Notes under the pieces: model-generated
Seen by the model: only the letters and a program-made list of their open reading frames with translations
What the model was told of the DNA's origin: nothing
Databases searched by the model: none
Program-made: the position numbers and the translations under genes
Part shown: one piece after another, positions 15,251 through 23,634 of the stretch
Numbering within the stretch: the stretch's first letter is position 1
Layout: each line of letters starts with the position of its first letter
Source of the DNA: Affinirhizobium straminoryzae
GTDB lineage: Bacteria; Pseudomonadota; Alphaproteobacteria; Rhizobiales; Rhizobiaceae
Assembly (NCBI RefSeq): GCF_007004135.1
Contig: NZ_VJMG01000022.1
Location: 1-36,024 of the forward strand
Direction of reading: 5' to 3'
DNA: 36,024 bases

Positions 15251-15838
15251 ATGAGCCATCTGGACCTCACCATTCTGGTCATCGACGAGAACGCCGTGCG
15301 CGCGGCGATCATCGAGGAAGGCTTGCATGAGGCGGGGCACCGCCATGTGACGATCGTGCATGAGGTGATGGGCATTGCCCGCCTGATCGAGACCCTCGCG
15401 CCCGACGTCATCATCATCGACATCGAGAATCCGAACCGCGACATGATGGAACACCTGTTCCAGCTGACACGCTCGGTAAGCCGTCCGATCGCCATGTTCG
15501 TCGATCGCTCGGACACGGCGGCCATCGAGGCGGCCGTCGATGCCGGCGTTTCCGCCTATGTGGTGGATGGCCTGAAGAAAGAGCGGGTGAAACCGATCCT
15601 CGACATGGCCGTTTCCCGCTTCAATGCCTTCTCACGGTTGCAGCGGGAACTGGCGGATGCGCGTTCGGCACTTGAGGAACGCAAGATCATCGAACGCGCC
15701 AAGGGTATTCTGATGAAGATGCGCGGGCTTTCGGAGGATCAGGCTTTCACGCTGCTGCGCCAGACGGCCATGAACGAGAAGAAGAAGATGTCCGAGATCG
15801 CCCAAAGCGTGGTGACGGCGGCCGGACTGCTGATGTGA
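15251..15838 (+). CDS. nasT: Nitrate-responsive antitermination regulator NasT (ANTAR domain)
   Basis: A 195-residue response regulator-like RNA-binding protein. The receiver-like domain (about 5-125) has LVIDENAVR and a possible Asp57 in VIIIDIENPN. The C-terminal ANTAR domain (about 132-190) shows ALEERKIIERAKGILMKMRGLSEDQAFTLLRQTAM followed by KKKMSEIAQSVV. NasT binds two-hairpin leader RNA and prevents termination in the nitrate operon when nitrate releases it from NasS. I chose the ATG at 15251 over a TTG at 15200; the ribosome binding site is weak. The next gene encodes the partner NasS, and a matching leader lies at 17331-17512. Confidence 0.9.
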   Translation: MSHLDLTILVIDENAVRAAIIEEGLHEAGHRHVTIVHEVMGIARLIETLAPDVIIIDIENPNRDMMEHLFQLTRSVSRPIAMFVDRSDTAAIEAAVDAGVSAYVVDGLKKERVKPILDMAVSRFNAFSRLQRELADARSALEERKIIERAKGILMKMRGLSEDQAFTLLRQTAMNEKKKMSEIAQSVVTAAGLLM

Positions 15839-15881
15839 TGCTCAAGGCGAAGCGCGTGCGGACCGGAAAAGCGGAGTGGAC

Positions 15882-17156
15882 ATGATGGCAATGGCAGATA
15901 TCAGGGGCACGTTGCCGGCTCCCGCGCGCATCGCCGCCGGCGGCCCGACAACCCTGCGCGCCGGCTTCATTCCGCTGGTGGATGCCTCCATCCTGATCGC
16001 AGCCGCCGAATTCGGCTTCGCGCAACGCGAGGGGCTGACGCTCGACCTGGTGCGGGATGTCTCCTGGGCCAATGTGCGCGATCGGCTTGCCTTTCGGCAG
16101 TTCGACATCGCCCACATGCTCTCCCCCATGCCGGTTGCCTCCATGCTGGGGCTCGGCTCCAATCCCTCGCCAACGATCACACCCTTCTCGCTGGGGCGCG
16201 GCGGCAATGCGATCACCCTCTCGGCCCGGCTGTTTGCCCGAATGCAGGAGGCAACGGGCCTTTCGGAAACCGCTTCAGCCCTCGACAATGCCCGCGCGCT
16301 GGCAACCCTTTTAGGGGTGATGCGCGAGGCAGGCGAGTTGCCGCCAACCTTCGGCATGACCTATCCCTTCTCCTCGCACAACTATGAATTCCGCTACTGG
16401 CTGGCGGCCGGGGGAATCGACCCGGACCGCGACGTGAAGATGGTCGTGGTGCCTCCGCCGCTCACCTCGGATGCGCTGGCGGCAGGCGCCATCGACGGCT
16501 TCTGCGTTGGCGCACCCTGGAACATGGTCGCATCCGAACGCGGCGTCGGGCGCATCGTCGCCGCCAAGCAGGATATCTGGCCGTCTGCCCCGGAAAAGGT
16601 GATCGGGCTTCGACCGGACTGGGCGCAGAGCCATCCGGACACCGTCTCCCGGCTGATCGTGGCGCTGGATGCAGCAGCCCGCTGGTGCGACCGGCCCGAA
16701 AACCATGACGCGCTGGCCGAGATTCTGGCGGACAGCCGCTATATCAACGCCCCCGTGCACATCATCCGCCACGTTCTCTCCGGCGAGTTCAGCCTGGATG
16801 CACGCGGCAACCGTCGGGTGATCGACAAGTATTTCGTCTTCCACGAGGGGCATGCCAATTACCCGCGCCCCAGCAAGGCGCTGTGGATCTACAGCCAGAT
16901 GATCCGCTGGGGCCAGGCGGGCTTCAGCGACGCCGGCGCGAGGGCGGCCGCATCCGCCTACCGACCGGATCTCTACCGGGCGGCTCTCCCCTCGTCTGCC
17001 ATGCCGCAGGACGAGGATGTGCGCATCGAAGGCCTTTCGGAGACAGACCGCTTCATGGATGGCTTCGTCTTCGATCCGGCGCACCTGAAGGCCTATGCCG
17101 AAGCGTTCCCGGTCCGCTCCAGACTTGCTCAGGATCGCGGTGTGGAAGACGTCTGA
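15882..17156 (+). CDS. nasS: Nitrate sensor NasS (NrtA-like, cytoplasmic)
   Basis: A 424-residue periplasmic-binding-fold protein similar to the transporter component NrtA encoded at 17513, sharing NYEFRYWLAAGGIDPDRDV, VPPP and GFCVGAPWN. It has no signal peptide, which marks it as the cytoplasmic sensor NasS rather than a transport protein. NasS holds NasT inactive in the absence of nitrate or nitrite and releases it on ligand binding. I prefer the ATG at 15882, with GGAG five bases upstream; a GTG at 15876 and an ATG at 15891 are alternatives. It follows nasT by 43 bp in the same direction. The order nasT-nasS is the reverse of that in some gammaproteobacteria. Confidence 0.88.
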   Translation: MMAMADIRGTLPAPARIAAGGPTTLRAGFIPLVDASILIAAAEFGFAQREGLTLDLVRDVSWANVRDRLAFRQFDIAHMLSPMPVASMLGLGSNPSPTITPFSLGRGGNAITLSARLFARMQEATGLSETASALDNARALATLLGVMREAGELPPTFGMTYPFSSHNYEFRYWLAAGGIDPDRDVKMVVVPPPLTSDALAAGAIDGFCVGAPWNMVASERGVGRIVAAKQDIWPSAPEKVIGLRPDWAQSHPDTVSRLIVALDAAARWCDRPENHDALAEILADSRYINAPVHIIRHVLSGEFSLDARGNRRVIDKYFVFHEGHANYPRPSKALWIYSQMIRWGQAGFSDAGARAAASAYRPDLYRAALPSSAMPQDEDVRIEGLSETDRFMDGFVFDPAHLKAYAEAFPVRSRLAQDRGVEDV

Positions 17157-17273
17157 TCAGAGACTTTGCCCACGGGTTCGGCATTCAGTTCGGCAGCTTC
17201 GCCTATTTTAGCATCATATCGCCCACGCCACAGATGACGCACTGGCCGCAGGAAGCGCAAAAAATATGATTCG

Positions 17274-17286
17274 AATCAATATGTTA
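17274..17286 (+). promoter_or_regulatory. IHF-type bending site
   Basis: AATCAATATGTTA fits the IHF consensus WATCAA-N4-TTR exactly and lies about 20 bp upstream of the -24 element. IHF commonly bends DNA here to bring an NtrC-type activator to sigma-54 polymerase. Confidence 0.55.
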
Positions 17287-17304
17287 GTCCGGCCATAAAA
17301 AAAC

Positions 17305-17320
17305 TGGCACGATCATTGCT
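17305..17320 (+). promoter_or_regulatory. Sigma-54 (-24/-12) promoter of the nitrate operon
   Basis: TGGCACGATCATTGCT matches the RpoN consensus TGGCAC-N5-TTGCT perfectly, with GG at 17306-17307 and GC at 17318-17319. Transcription should begin near 17331, giving a leader of about 180 bases before nrtA. The operon should therefore require NtrC and nitrogen limitation. Confidence 0.9.
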
Positions 17321-17330
17321 ACTCAGTTAG

Positions 17331-17512
17331 GGCGCGGGTCAATGGCGATCGGCGCATCGGAACGCGCGATCAGCGTTCTTCAAAGACATCGACGTCGCAA
17401 GGTTTTTGCTGCTCCCAGATCCACCTCCCGGATCTCGCGTTGGCGCAATCTCCGAGCGGCGTTTTTTTATGCCCGAAATTCCACGGACAAGACGCAAGAG
17501 GGGAACCTGCGC
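17331..17512 (+). promoter_or_regulatory. NasT-type antitermination leader RNA
   Basis: The untranslated leader holds a hairpin at 17347-17371 (GATC-GCGC stem with one bulged G, loop ATCGGAAC). A second at 17385-17396 has a GAC/GTC stem and the hexaloop ATCGAC, extendable by CTT/AAG and CAGC/GCTG outer pairs. A third at 17417-17435 has a perfect AGATCC/GGATCT stem, and an intrinsic terminator follows. The first two loops carry A at position 1 and G at position 4, the signature bound by ANTAR proteins such as NasT. The first loop is not a perfect hexaloop by simple pairing, so the exact fold is inferred. Confidence 0.7.
17436..17468 (+). terminator. Leader terminator with T7 tract
   Basis: CGCGTTGG pairs imperfectly with CCGAGCGGCG (bulged G residues, loop CGCAATCT), followed directly by seven T residues. 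Its position between the ANTAR-type hairpins and the nrtA ribosome site fits an attenuator relieved by NasT. Confidence 0.7.
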
Positions 17513-18802
17513 ATGACCAATAGACCGAACGCCTTCACCCGCCGCAGCCTGCTCAAGACCTCCGCCACGGCCGCCCTGATCGGCGCCGCCAGAACCGCCC
17601 TGCCCTCCGGCGCCTTCGCGCAAGGGGCAGGCCCGGAAACCACCAAGGCCGTGCTCGGCTTCATTGCCCTGACAGATTCGGCACCGCTGATCGTGGCCAA
17701 GGAAAAGGGCCTGTTTGCCAAATACGGCATGCCGGATGTCGAGGTGGTCAAGCAGGCCTCCTGGGGCACCACGCGCGACAACCTTGTGCTCGGCTCTGCC
17801 GGAAACGGCATCGACGGCGCGCATATCCTCACACCGATGCCCTACCTCATCTCGACGGGCAAGGTGACGCAGAACAACCAGCCGCTGCCGATGTCCATCC
17901 TGGCGCGGCTCAACCTCGACGCACAGGCCATTTCCGTCGGTGCCGCCTATGCGGATCTGAAGGTTGGCCTTGATTCAAGCGTCCTCAAGGAAGCCTTCGC
18001 CAAGAAGAAAGCGGCAGGCGCCCCTGCCAAGGTGGCCATGACCTTCCCCGGCGGCACGCATGATCTGTGGATCCGCTACTGGCTGGCGGCTGGCGGCATC
18101 GATCCGGACAAGGATGTCGAGACGATCGTCGTTCCGCCGCCGCAGATGGTGGCCAACATGAAGGTCGGCACCATGGACTGTTTCTGCGTCGGCGAACCGT
18201 GGAACGAGCAGCTGGTCAATCAGGGCATCGGCTACACGGCGATCAACACGGCGGAGATCTGGAACAAGCATCCGGAAAAGTCCTTCGCCATGCGCTCCGA
18301 TTGGGTGGAGAAGAACCCCCGCGCCACCAGGGCCCTGCTAATGGCCGTGCTGGAAGCCGCGCAATGGTGCGACGACATGAAGAACAAGGACGAGCTGGCC
18401 GAGATCGTCGGCAAGCGCAGCTGGTTCAACGTGCCGTCCAAGGACATCGTCGATCGCATCAAGGGCAAATACAATTACGGCAACGGCAAGCTGGTGGAAA
18501 ACAGCCCGCACTTCATGAAGTTCTGGCGCGATCACGCCTCCTATCCCTACCAGAGTCATGACGCATGGTTCCTGACGGAGGACATCCGCTGGGGCAAGTT
18601 CGAGCCCGGCCTCGACATCAAGGGGCTGGTGGCGAAGGTCAACCGCGAAGACCTGTGGCGCGATGCCGCCAAGGCCCTTTCCGTGTCCGACATTCCGACA
18701 TCCACCTCGCGCGGCAAGGAAACCTTCTTCGACGGCAAGGTCTTCGATCCGGCCGATCCCTCCGCCTATCTGAAGAGCCTCAGCATCACCCGGATGGCCT
18801 GA
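17513..18802 (+). CDS. nrtA: Nitrate/nitrite ABC transporter substrate-binding protein
   Basis: A 429-residue NrtA/CmpA-family binding protein. A Tat-type signal peptide opens it (FTRRSLLKTSATAALIGAA, predicted cut after AFA near residue 36). The mature part has the family motifs ATTK-like start, LGFIALTDSAPL, DNLVLGSAGNGIDGAHILTPMPYL and WIRYWLAAGGIDPDKDV. The start ATG at 17513 has GAGGGG upstream and lies just after the leader terminator. It delivers nitrate to the membrane complex encoded by the next two genes. It is the first gene of the sigma-54 operon. Related proteins bind bicarbonate or cyanate, but the nir/nas context settles nitrate. Confidence 0.92.
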   Translation: MTNRPNAFTRRSLLKTSATAALIGAARTALPSGAFAQGAGPETTKAVLGFIALTDSAPLIVAKEKGLFAKYGMPDVEVVKQASWGTTRDNLVLGSAGNGIDGAHILTPMPYLISTGKVTQNNQPLPMSILARLNLDAQAISVGAAYADLKVGLDSSVLKEAFAKKKAAGAPAKVAMTFPGGTHDLWIRYWLAAGGIDPDKDVETIVVPPPQMVANMKVGTMDCFCVGEPWNEQLVNQGIGYTAINTAEIWNKHPEKSFAMRSDWVEKNPRATRALLMAVLEAAQWCDDMKNKDELAEIVGKRSWFNVPSKDIVDRIKGKYNYGNGKLVENSPHFMKFWRDHASYPYQSHDAWFLTEDIRWGKFEPGLDIKGLVAKVNREDLWRDAAKALSVSDIPTSTSRGKETFFDGKVFDPADPSAYLKSLSITRMA

Positions 18803-18875
18803 CCCCTCGGCGACCATGGGTGGCGCGGCCCGAGCGCCACCTAACCCCGACAGCGCAAGATCAAGGAGAACGGTG

Positions 18876-19772
18876 ATGTCCGTGACCCAGTTGAACCCCA
18901 AGGAAGACAAGACGCCGGCGCTGAGCGCCCAGGTCGTCGCCTTTGCCCGGCCACGCCCGCAGAAGCCACTCGCCCGGCAGTTCGCCCGCCGTGGTCGCCA
19001 GATGCTGGCCGCGATCCTGCCGCCGCTGGTGACGCTGGCACTGATGCTGGCGCTTTGGGAAATCCTCTGTTCGGGTCCCACCTCCAGCCTGCCCTCCCCC
19101 TCCCGCGTGGTGTCCGAAAGCTGGGAGCTGATCGTCCATCCCTTCCATGTGGGACAGGGCGTCGACCAAGGCATGGTCTGGCATGTTCTCGCCAGTCTGC
19201 AGCGCGTCGCCATCGGCTATGCCTTTGCCGTCGTCGCCGGTGTCGCACTCGGCGTTCTGGTCGGGCAAAGCCAGTGGGCGATGCGCGGCCTCGACCCGAT
19301 CTTCCAGGTGCTACGCACGGTTCCGCCGCTCGCCTGGCTGCCGCTGTCGCTCGCCGCCTTCCGCGACGGCAATCCATCGGCGATCTTCGTCATCTTCATC
19401 ACCGCGATCTGGCCGATCATCATCAACACCGCCGTCGGCATCCGCAACATTCCGCAGGATTACCAGAACGTCGCCAAGGTGCTGCGCCTCAATGGCTTCG
19501 AATATTTCGGCAAGATCATGCTGCCGGCGGCAGCCCCTTACATCTTTACCGGCCTTCGCATCGGCATCGGCCTCTCCTGGCTCGCGATCGTCGCGGCAGA
19601 AATGCTGATCGGCGGCGTCGGGATCGGCTTCTTCATCTGGGACGCGTGGAACTCCTCGCTGATCAGCGACATCATCGTGGCGCTCATCTATGTCGGCGTC
19701 GTCGGCTTCCTGCTCGACCGCCTCATCGCCTTTGTCGGGCGCCTTGTTACCCGCGGCACCGCGAACGCCTGA
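18876..19772 (+). CDS. nrtB: Nitrate ABC transporter permease
   Basis: A 298-residue inner-membrane permease of the NrtB/SsuC type with about six transmembrane segments, beginning near residue 45 (MLAAILPPLVTLALMLALWEILCSG). The cytoplasmic coupling loop around 190-220 reads AVGIRNIPQDYQNVAKVLRLNGFEYFGKIMLPAAAPYIFTGLR, the EAA-type motif that docks the ATPase. I chose the ATG at 18876, preceded by AAGGAG with a 7-base spacer, over an upstream start at 18816. Eleven bases separate it from the ATPase gene, whose ribosome site and start context (AGGAGAACGGTC-ATG) are almost the same as its own. Confidence 0.92.
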   Translation: MSVTQLNPKEDKTPALSAQVVAFARPRPQKPLARQFARRGRQMLAAILPPLVTLALMLALWEILCSGPTSSLPSPSRVVSESWELIVHPFHVGQGVDQGMVWHVLASLQRVAIGYAFAVVAGVALGVLVGQSQWAMRGLDPIFQVLRTVPPLAWLPLSLAAFRDGNPSAIFVIFITAIWPIIINTAVGIRNIPQDYQNVAKVLRLNGFEYFGKIMLPAAAPYIFTGLRIGIGLSWLAIVAAEMLIGGVGIGFFIWDAWNSSLISDIIVALIYVGVVGFLLDRLIAFVGRLVTRGTANA

Positions 19773-19783
19773 GGAGAACGGTC

Positions 19784-20584
19784 ATGGCACAATCCTATCT
19801 TTCGCTGGAATTCATCGACAAGACCTTCGAGCGAAACGGCACGAAAAGCGACGTGCTGAAGCAGATTTCGCTCGGCGTCGACAAGGGCGAGTTCATCTCG
19901 ATCATCGGCCATTCGGGCTGCGGCAAATCCACGGTTCTCAACATCATCGCCGGCCTGATCGAGGCGACATCCGGCGCGGTCTTCCTGGATGGCAAGCATG
20001 TGGATGCCCCCGGCCCCGAACGGGCGGTGGTGTTCCAGAACCATTCGCTGCTGCCTTGGCTGACCGTCTACGAGAATGTCGATCTGGCCGTCTCCAAGGT
20101 CTTCCGCGGCAAGAGGAGCAAGGCCGAACGGCATGACTGGGTCATGCACAATCTCGATCTGGTGCAGATGGCCCATGCCAGGGACAAGCGCCCCGCGGAA
20201 ATCTCCGGCGGCATGAAACAGCGCGTCGGCATTGCCCGGGCGCTCTCCATGGAGCCCAAGGTTCTGCTGCTCGACGAACCCTTCGGCGCGCTGGATGCGC
20301 TGACACGCGCCCATCTGCAGGACGCGGTGATGGAAATCCACGCAAGGCTTGGCAACACGATGATCATGATCACCCATGACGTGGACGAGGCCGTGCTTTT
20401 GTCCGACCGCATCGTGATGATGACAAACGGCCCGGCAGCCAAGATCGGCGAAGTGCTGGAGGTGCCGATCGCCCGCCCGCGCAACCGCATCGAGCTGGCC
20501 TCGGACCGCACCTACCTCAGGTGCCGCGAAGCCGTGTTGAAGTTCCTCTACGAGCGTCACCGCTTCGTGGAAGCGGCGGAATGA
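19784..20584 (+). CDS. nrtD: Nitrate ABC transporter ATP-binding protein
   Basis: A 266-residue ABC ATPase of the NrtD/SsuB/TauB group. Visible motifs are Walker A GHSGCGKST (about residue 43), Q-loop VVFQNHSLLPWLTV, signature ISGGMKQRVGIARAL, Walker B VLLLDEPFGALDALTR and the switch His in MIMITHDVDEAVLLSDR. It lacks the C-terminal NrtA-like domain of cyanobacterial NrtC, so the NrtD name fits better, although annotations vary. The start ATG at 19784 follows GAGGAGAACGGTC. It energises nitrate import with the permease. Confidence 0.92.
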   Translation: MAQSYLSLEFIDKTFERNGTKSDVLKQISLGVDKGEFISIIGHSGCGKSTVLNIIAGLIEATSGAVFLDGKHVDAPGPERAVVFQNHSLLPWLTVYENVDLAVSKVFRGKRSKAERHDWVMHNLDLVQMAHARDKRPAEISGGMKQRVGIARALSMEPKVLLLDEPFGALDALTRAHLQDAVMEIHARLGNTMIMITHDVDEAVLLSDRIVMMTNGPAAKIGEVLEVPIARPRNRIELASDRTYLRCREAVLKFLYERHRFVEAAE

Positions 20585-20597
20585 GGAGGAGACCGTC

Positions 20598-21023
20598 ATG
20601 ACACCCAATGAGATCGACCTCGTGCAATCCTCGTTTGCGAAAGTTGTCCCCATCAGGGAAGCCGCAGCCGAGCTGTTTTACGGCAGGCTCTTCGACATTG
20701 CGCCTGAGGTAAAGCCCCTCTTCAAGGGCGACATGAAGGAGCAGGGACGCAAGCTGATGATGACGCTCGGCATCGTCGTCAATGGCCTGAAGGACATTGC
20801 GGGCATTCTTCCGGCCGCTGAGGCGCTTGCCGTGCGGCATAACGATTACGGCGTGAAGCCGGAGTATTATGCACCCGTCGGCGAAGCGCTGATCTGGACC
20901 CTGGAACAGGGCCTGGGACCGGATTTCACGCCTGCGGTGCGGGATGCCTGGATCACTGCCTACACCACGCTGTCAAAGGTGATGATTTCCGCCAGCTGTC
21001 GCCAGCCGGTCGGCGCGGAGTAA
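20598..21023 (+). CDS. Single-domain bacterial hemoglobin
   Basis: A 141-residue globin of the Vitreoscilla hemoglobin/flavohemoglobin-head type, without the FAD/NADH reductase domain. Recognisable positions are Tyr28 (B10), Phe42 (CD1), Gln49 (E7) and the proximal His81 in LAVRHNDYGVKPEYY. Such Tyr/Gln distal pockets bind O2 and NO. It is the fourth gene of the nitrate operon, 13 bp after the ATPase and 4 bp before nirB, with a strong GAGGAGGA ribosome site. The likely role is scavenging NO made during nitrite reduction, or helping NirB under low oxygen. A separate reductase would be needed, and NirB could be a partner. Confidence 0.9.
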   Translation: MTPNEIDLVQSSFAKVVPIREAAAELFYGRLFDIAPEVKPLFKGDMKEQGRKLMMTLGIVVNGLKDIAGILPAAEALAVRHNDYGVKPEYYAPVGEALIWTLEQGLGPDFTPAVRDAWITAYTTLSKVMISASCRQPVGAE

Positions 21024-21027
21024 GACC

Positions 21028-23478
21028 ATGACCGAAAAACTCGTCATCATCGGCAATGGCATGGCCCCCGGGCGCATGCTGGAACATCTGTTCGAACAGG
21101 CCCCTGGCCGCTTCGCCGTCACCATCTTCAACGCGGAACCGCGGGTGAACTACGACCGCATCATGCTCTCGCCGGTTCTTTCCGGCGAGAAAACCTACGA
21201 GGACATCATCATCCATGGCGATGCCTGGTATGAAACGCATGGCGTGACGCTTCACCGCGGCGACCGGATTGTCTCGATCGACCGGACCAATCGCAGCGTG
21301 ACCTCGCAGAACGGTGTCACGGCTGCCTATGACCGGCTGGTGATCGCCACCGGATCGAACCCCTTCATCATCCCCGTTCCCGGCAAGGACCTGCCGGGCG
21401 TCGTCGCCTATCGCGATCTCGACGATGTGGGGGCCATGCTTGCCGCTGCCGAGATGGGAGGAGACGCCATCGTGATCGGCGGCGGGCTGCTGGGCCTTGA
21501 GGCCGCCGCCGGCCTCAAGGCCCGCGGCATGAACGTGACCGTGCTGCATGTGATGCCGAGCCTCATGGAGCGCCAGCTCGATCCGGCCGCCGGCTATCTC
21601 CTGCAGAAGGCGCTGGAAGACCGCGGCATCAAGGTCATCTGCAAGGCCAACACCAGGGCAATCCTGGGCGATGGCAAGGTGGAGGCGGTCGAGCTGGATG
21701 ACGGCCGCCGCCTGCCGGCCTCCATCGTCGTCATGGCGGTCGGCATCCGGCCGAATGTCCAGCTGGCGCGCGAGGCAGGGCTCGCGGTCAATCGTGGCAT
21801 CGTGGTGGACGACGGCATGCTGACGTCGGACGGGCACATCATGGCGCTCGGCGAATGCGCCGAAGTCGGCGGCCAGGTCTATGGTCTCGTCGCGCCGCTT
21901 TACGAGATGGCCCGCATCGCCGCATCGCATCTTTCCGGCGACAAGACACCGGCCTTCGTGCATGCGGACACACCGACCAAGCTCAAGGTGACCGGCATCG
22001 ATCTCTATTCGCTCGGCGATTTTTCCGAGGGGCCGGACCGCGAGGAGATCGTTCTGCGCGATGCGTCTGCCGGCATCTACAAGCGGCTGGTCCTCAAGGA
22101 CAACCACATCATCGGCACCGTGCTTTACGGCGAAACCTCCGATGGCGCCTGGTTCAACGACCTGAAGAAGAAGCAGGTCGACATCTCCGGGATGCGCGAT
22201 ACGCTGATCTTCGGTCAGGCCTATCAGGGAGGGGCTCCGCTGGACCCTATGGCGGCCGTTGCAGCCTTGCCGGATGATGCGGAAATCTGCGGCTGCAACG
22301 GCGTCTGCAAGGGCAAGATCACGTCCACCATCACGGGCAAGGGCCTGACCTCGCTGGACGAGGTGCGCGCCCACACCAAGGCATCGGCCTCCTGCGGCTC
22401 CTGCACCGGTCTGGTCGAGCAGCTGATGGCGCTGACGCTCGGTGACAAGTACAATCCGGCCGCCGTCACGCCGATGTGCACCTGCACCGATCTCGGCCAT
22501 GACGACGTGCGCCGGCTCATCAAGGCGAAGGGGCTGAAAAGCATTCCGGCCGTGATGCAGGAACTGGAATGGAAGACCTCCTGCGGCTGCGCCAAGTGCC
22601 GCCCGGCGCTCAACTACTATCTCGTCTGCGACTGGCCGGACGAATATGCCGACGACTACCAGTCGCGCTTCATCAACGAGCGCGTCCACGCCAATATCCA
22701 GAAAGATGGGACCTATTCCGTCGTGCCACGCATGTGGGGCGGCGTGACCAATGCGAAGGAATTGCGGGCGATCGCCGATGTGGTCGACAAGTTCCAGATC
22801 CCGATGGTGAAGGTGACAGGCGGCCAGCGCATCGACCTGCTCGGTGTCGAGAAGGAAGATCTTCCCGCCGTCTGGGCCGATCTCGGCCAGGCCGGTTTCA
22901 TCTCCGGCCAGGCCTATGCCAAGGGGCTGCGGACGGTGAAGACCTGCGTCGGCTCGGACTGGTGCCGCTTCGGCACACAGGATTCGACCGGTCTCGGCAT
23001 CCGCATCGAAAAGTTCATGTGGGGCTCCTGGACACCGGCCAAGCTGAAGCTTGCCGTTTCGGGCTGTCCGCGCAACTGCGCGGAAGCCACCTGCAAGGAT
23101 ATCGGCGTCGTCTGCGTGGAGTCCGGCTTCGAGATCCACTTTGCAGGGGCTGCCGGCCTCGACATCAAGGGTACCGACGTTCTGGGACTGGTGAAGACCG
23201 AGGACGAGGCGCTGGAGGTGATCGTGGGGCTGACCCAGATGTATCGCGAGCAGGCCCGCTATCTGGAGCGCATCTACAAATGGGCGAAACGCATCGGCCA
23301 TGACGAGATCCGCCGGCAGGTTCTTCAGGATACCGAACGCCGCAAGGCCTATTACGACCGCTTCGTCTTTTCCCAGAAGTTCGCGCAGGTAGACCCCTGG
23401 TCGGAACGCGTTTCCGGCAAGGACAAGCACGAGTTCAAGCCCATGGCGAGCGTCGGTTACGGCGAAGCTGCGGAATAA
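21028..23478 (+). CDS. nirB: Assimilatory nitrite reductase [NAD(P)H] large subunit
   Basis: The 816-residue large subunit reduces nitrite to ammonium with NADH. Domains in order: FAD/NAD(P)H oxidoreductase with an FAD start (LVIIGNGMAPGRMLEHL) and a second dinucleotide motif VIGGGLLGLEAAAGL near 150; two BFD-like [2Fe-2S] regions, CGCNGVC...CGSC around 420-455 and CTCTD...CGCAKC around 483-525; the nitrite/sulfite reductase ferredoxin-like domain; and the siroheme/[4Fe-4S] site with CVGSDWC near 642 and SGCPRNCAEATC near 679. All cofactor cysteines appear intact. The start follows GGAG and lies 4 bp after the globin stop. Siroheme synthase is not in the window and must come from elsewhere. 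Confidence 0.95.
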   Translation: MTEKLVIIGNGMAPGRMLEHLFEQAPGRFAVTIFNAEPRVNYDRIMLSPVLSGEKTYEDIIIHGDAWYETHGVTLHRGDRIVSIDRTNRSVTSQNGVTAAYDRLVIATGSNPFIIPVPGKDLPGVVAYRDLDDVGAMLAAAEMGGDAIVIGGGLLGLEAAAGLKARGMNVTVLHVMPSLMERQLDPAAGYLLQKALEDRGIKVICKANTRAILGDGKVEAVELDDGRRLPASIVVMAVGIRPNVQLAREAGLAVNRGIVVDDGMLTSDGHIMALGECAEVGGQVYGLVAPLYEMARIAASHLSGDKTPAFVHADTPTKLKVTGIDLYSLGDFSEGPDREEIVLRDASAGIYKRLVLKDNHIIGTVLYGETSDGAWFNDLKKKQVDISGMRDTLIFGQAYQGGAPLDPMAAVAALPDDAEICGCNGVCKGKITSTITGKGLTSLDEVRAHTKASASCGSCTGLVEQLMALTLGDKYNPAAVTPMCTCTDLGHDDVRRLIKAKGLKSIPAVMQELEWKTSCGCAKCRPALNYYLVCDWPDEYADDYQSRFINERVHANIQKDGTYSVVPRMWGGVTNAKELRAIADVVDKFQIPMVKVTGGQRIDLLGVEKEDLPAVWADLGQAGFISGQAYAKGLRTVKTCVGSDWCRFGTQDSTGLGIRIEKFMWGSWTPAKLKLAVSGCPRNCAEATCKDIGVVCVESGFEIHFAGAAGLDIKGTDVLGLVKTEDEALEVIVGLTQMYREQARYLERIYKWAKRIGHDEIRRQVLQDTERRKAYYDRFVFSQKFAQVDPWSERVSGKDKHEFKPMASVGYGEAAE

Positions 23479-23634
23479 GAATACCCCCTCTGGCCTGCCG
23501 GCCTGTTGGGTCGAGCCACTCGTCTCGACCCGTCCTTCGCACCCTCCACAAGGGGAAGAAATCATGGAGCAACGGTTCGGCAGGTTAGCGCCTCCCCCTT
23601 TTGGGGAGGGGTCTTCAATCAGAAGGATTATCTC
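23479..23634. repeat. Repeat-rich nirB-nirD spacer
   Basis: The 156-bp spacer carries copy A of a 57-bp repeat (23482-23538), then an imperfect hairpin ACCCTCCACAAGGGG. A separate stem follows at about 23591-23610 (CCTCCCC/GGGGAGG around CTTTTG). No gene is visible. The nirD ribosome site (AGAAGGAT) follows. These elements could stabilise or attenuate the mRNA between the two subunit genes. Confidence 0.6.
23482..23538 (+). repeat. 57-bp dispersed palindromic repeat, copy A
   Basis: This block is identical, in inverted orientation, to 28433-28489. It includes the hairpin GGGTCGAG-CCACTCGT-CTCGACCC. It resembles short intergenic palindromic elements of Rhizobiales. It is present twice in this window, only between genes. 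Confidence 0.85.

Larger units (their letters stand above)
17157..17512 (+). other. 356-bp regulatory region: IHF site, sigma-54 promoter and structured leader of the nitrate operon
   Basis: The interval between nasS and nrtA carries no credible protein gene. An open frame at 17342 joins in frame to nrtA, but it runs through the leader hairpins and has no ribosome site. The 5' part (17157-17273) should contain the NtrC enhancer sites, but I could not see a convincing TGCAC-type palindrome. The individual elements are listed separately. Confidence 0.7.

Noticed and set aside
17221..17260. NtrC enhancer upstream of the nitrate promoter
   Set aside because: A GCAC-N-GCGC arrangement near 17238-17258 is too weak to call. 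The true enhancer may be degenerate or lie within the end of nasS.
17342..17512. N-terminal extension of the nitrate-binding protein through the leader
   Set aside because: The in-frame ATG at 17342 lies just after the expected transcription start and inside the hairpins, lacks a ribosome site, and would place 57 unrelated residues before a clear Tat signal peptide.
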